Of a stretch of 22,053 nt of DNA, positions 21,040 to 22,053 are shown piece by piece. This DNA comes from JANPGR01 sp031424015 (lineage in GTDB: Bacteria; Patescibacteriota; Minisyncoccia; Phycocordibacterales; UBA1006). Positions within the stretch are counted from its first letter, which is position 1, and every line of letters starts with the position of its first letter. Position numbers and translations under genes: made by a program. The notes under the pieces were generated by a model. That model was not told the DNA's origin. It was given only the letters and a program-made list of their open reading frames with translations, and did not search any database. The DNA is taken from the NCBI GenBank assembly GCA_031424015.1, contig JANPGR010000101.1, forward strand, positions 1-22,053, written 5' to 3'.

Positions 21040-22005
21040 ATGGCATTTATCGATGAAATTACATTACAACTAACAGCTGGTCGTGGAGGCGACGGGGTGG
21101 TGAGGTGGCGCAGAGAGAAATTCAAACCAAAATGTGGACCAGGAGGAGGCAACGGTGGGCCTGGTGGCGATATCTGGGTTGAGGCCGTTTCAGATTTGTC
21201 ATATTTGTCCCAGTACCAATATACAAAATCTCTTCGCGCAGAAAACGGATCTGCTGGAGATAATTTTGGCAAACAAGGTGCAGCAGGTGACGAACTCACG
21301 ATAAAAGTTCCCGTAGGAACTATTATTCATCAGAGTGAGAGTGGTTTCGTTTGGGATATGGATACTTTGGGTAGGAAAGAGAGAATTCTCCGCGGAGGAC
21401 GTGGAGGTCTGGGGAATGAACATTTCAAGTCCTCAAAAAACGTAACACCAATAGAATCCACTCCAGGTGTAGATGGAGAATCGGGCACATTCCGTATTGA
21501 ACTCCAAATGGTTGCCGATATTGGACTGATCGGGCTCCCGAGTGCAGGAAAATCTTCATTGTTAAATGCTCTTACGAATGCCCAATCAAAGGTTGGTGCA
21601 TATGATTTTACTACTCTCGAACCACATCTAGGTGTGATGCCAGGAGGTAGGATTATTGCAGATATCCCAGGATTGATCGAAGGTGCGAGTGAAGGAAAAG
21701 GACTCGGAATAAAATTTCTCAAACATATTCGTCGTACTCGTGTATTAGTACATTTGATATCCGCTATTAACCCTGATCCATATGGTTCTTATGTTGCTAT
21801 TCGTAATGAGCTCGGCAAGTTCGATAAATCTCTACTAGAAAAACCAGAAATAGTCCTACTATCACAGTCAGACGAATTAGCAGATCCAACCATTCTCCAA
21901 AAGGAACTATCAAAGAACATTGGAAAAGAAGTACACCTGATAAGTGTTTTTGATGATAAACTCTTGAAAGAGTTAACGAAAGTTTTTACTATCCAAGTTC
22001 TATAG
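21040..22005 (+). CDS. obg: Obg/CgtA family GTPase, short form
   Basis: 321 residues. The N-terminal Obg domain (1-158) is glycine-rich (GRGGDG, GPGGGNGGPGGD, GGRGGLGN). The G domain shows G1 GLPSAGKS (165-172), G2 at T191/T192, G3 DIPG (208-211) and a switch region GLIEGASEGKGLGIKFLKH. G4, usually N/T-K-x-D, reads S275-Q-S-D278, and G5 reads ISV rather than ISA. Obg is a ribosome-assembly GTPase. It lacks the C-terminal OCT domain. The start is placed at 21040 (MAFIDEI); the longer frame from 21007 would begin inside the tRNA. The start codon is 3 nt after the tRNA, so obg is probably translated from an mRNA released by tRNA 3' processing. Confidence 0.95.
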   Translation: MAFIDEITLQLTAGRGGDGVVRWRREKFKPKCGPGGGNGGPGGDIWVEAVSDLSYLSQYQYTKSLRAENGSAGDNFGKQGAAGDELTIKVPVGTIIHQSESGFVWDMDTLGRKERILRGGRGGLGNEHFKSSKNVTPIESTPGVDGESGTFRIELQMVADIGLIGLPSAGKSSLLNALTNAQSKVGAYDFTTLEPHLGVMPGGRIIADIPGLIEGASEGKGLGIKFLKHIRRTRVLVHLISAINPDPYGSYVAIRNELGKFDKSLLEKPEIVLLSQSDELADPTILQKELSKNIGKEVHLISVFDDKLLKELTKVFTIQVL

Positions 22006-22011
22006 GTTTTG

Positions 22012-22053
22012 ATGGATGAATTAAACAAGGGAAATGTGCCGTTTTTGGCTCCG
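22012..22053 (+). CDS. Start of a further gene, cut by the window end
   Basis: ATG at 22012 opens a frame of 14 residues (MDELNKGNVPFLAP) to the window edge. A TATAGG (22001-22006) overlaps the obg stop and ends 5 nt before it, in line with the promoter layout elsewhere. Too little is present to name a product. Confidence 0.35.
   Translation, partial: MDELNKGNVPFLAP

Noticed and set aside
1..22053. Recoded TGA (Gly or Trp) as in some CPR lineages
   Set aside because: All recognised genes read through normally with TGA as stop, and the tRNA-Trp anticodon is CCA.

Overview
The window looks like a compact bacterial chromosome segment, most likely from the Candidate Phyla Radiation (Patescibacteria, Parcubacteria-like). 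This assignment is inferred. It rests on a giant secreted protein that joins Calx-beta-like repeats, thrombospondin type 3 repeats, a choice-of-anchor U-like domain and paired peptidoglycan-binding domains. It also rests on a short Obg without a C-terminal extension, many single-gene units, and almost no recognisable Shine-Dalgarno sites. There is no rRNA or marker gene here to settle it. Standard TAA/TAG/TGA stops fit all the genes.

Layout. 1-4935 is the 3' part of a giant surface protein whose frame is open to the left window edge. 5103-5651 is a class III-type Fic AMP-transferase between two similar hairpin terminators, followed by a small doubtful ORF. 5945-7289 is a zinc-less MDR oxidoreductase plus TspO. 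7211-8150 (minus) is one unknown gene split by a frameshift at an A8 run. 8217-8387 is copy 1 of a non-coding dispersed repeat. 8421-11665 holds a SOUL haem-binding-like protein, a YibE/F membrane protein and an FAD-dependent oxidoreductase. 11846-12524 is a pair of unrecognised genes. 12525-12912 is a gene-free, structure-rich stretch with nested inverted repeats and copy 2 of the dispersed repeat. It is followed by a minus-strand Nudix hydrolase, a plus-strand anchored protein, asparaginyl-tRNA synthetase and a SnoaL/NTF2-like protein.

16561-18471 is a three-gene photolyase cluster: DUF2805/TIGR03643, a 46-residue DUF2256 zinc-finger-like protein, and a cryptochrome/photolyase-related protein that lacks the Fe-S cysteines. 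18476-19378 (minus) is msrB-msrA under a promoter overlapped by a perfect 20-bp palindrome. Then come dcd (minus), a membrane-anchored protein with an extremely regular coiled coil (minus), tRNA-Trp (plus), and obg starting 3 nt after the tRNA.

Common themes. Oxidative and light-stress functions recur: MsrA/MsrB, photolyase, SOUL, TspO, oxidoreductases and Nudix. Regulation looks unusually uniform. Most transcription units have a -10 hexamer, often an extended TGn -10, ending only 6-10 nt before the start codon. This implies leaderless or nearly leaderless mRNAs. The strongest leads are the A8 frameshift gene, the dispersed repeat pair with its inverted-repeat switch-like region, the tRNA-obg fusion transcript, and the msrBA palindrome.
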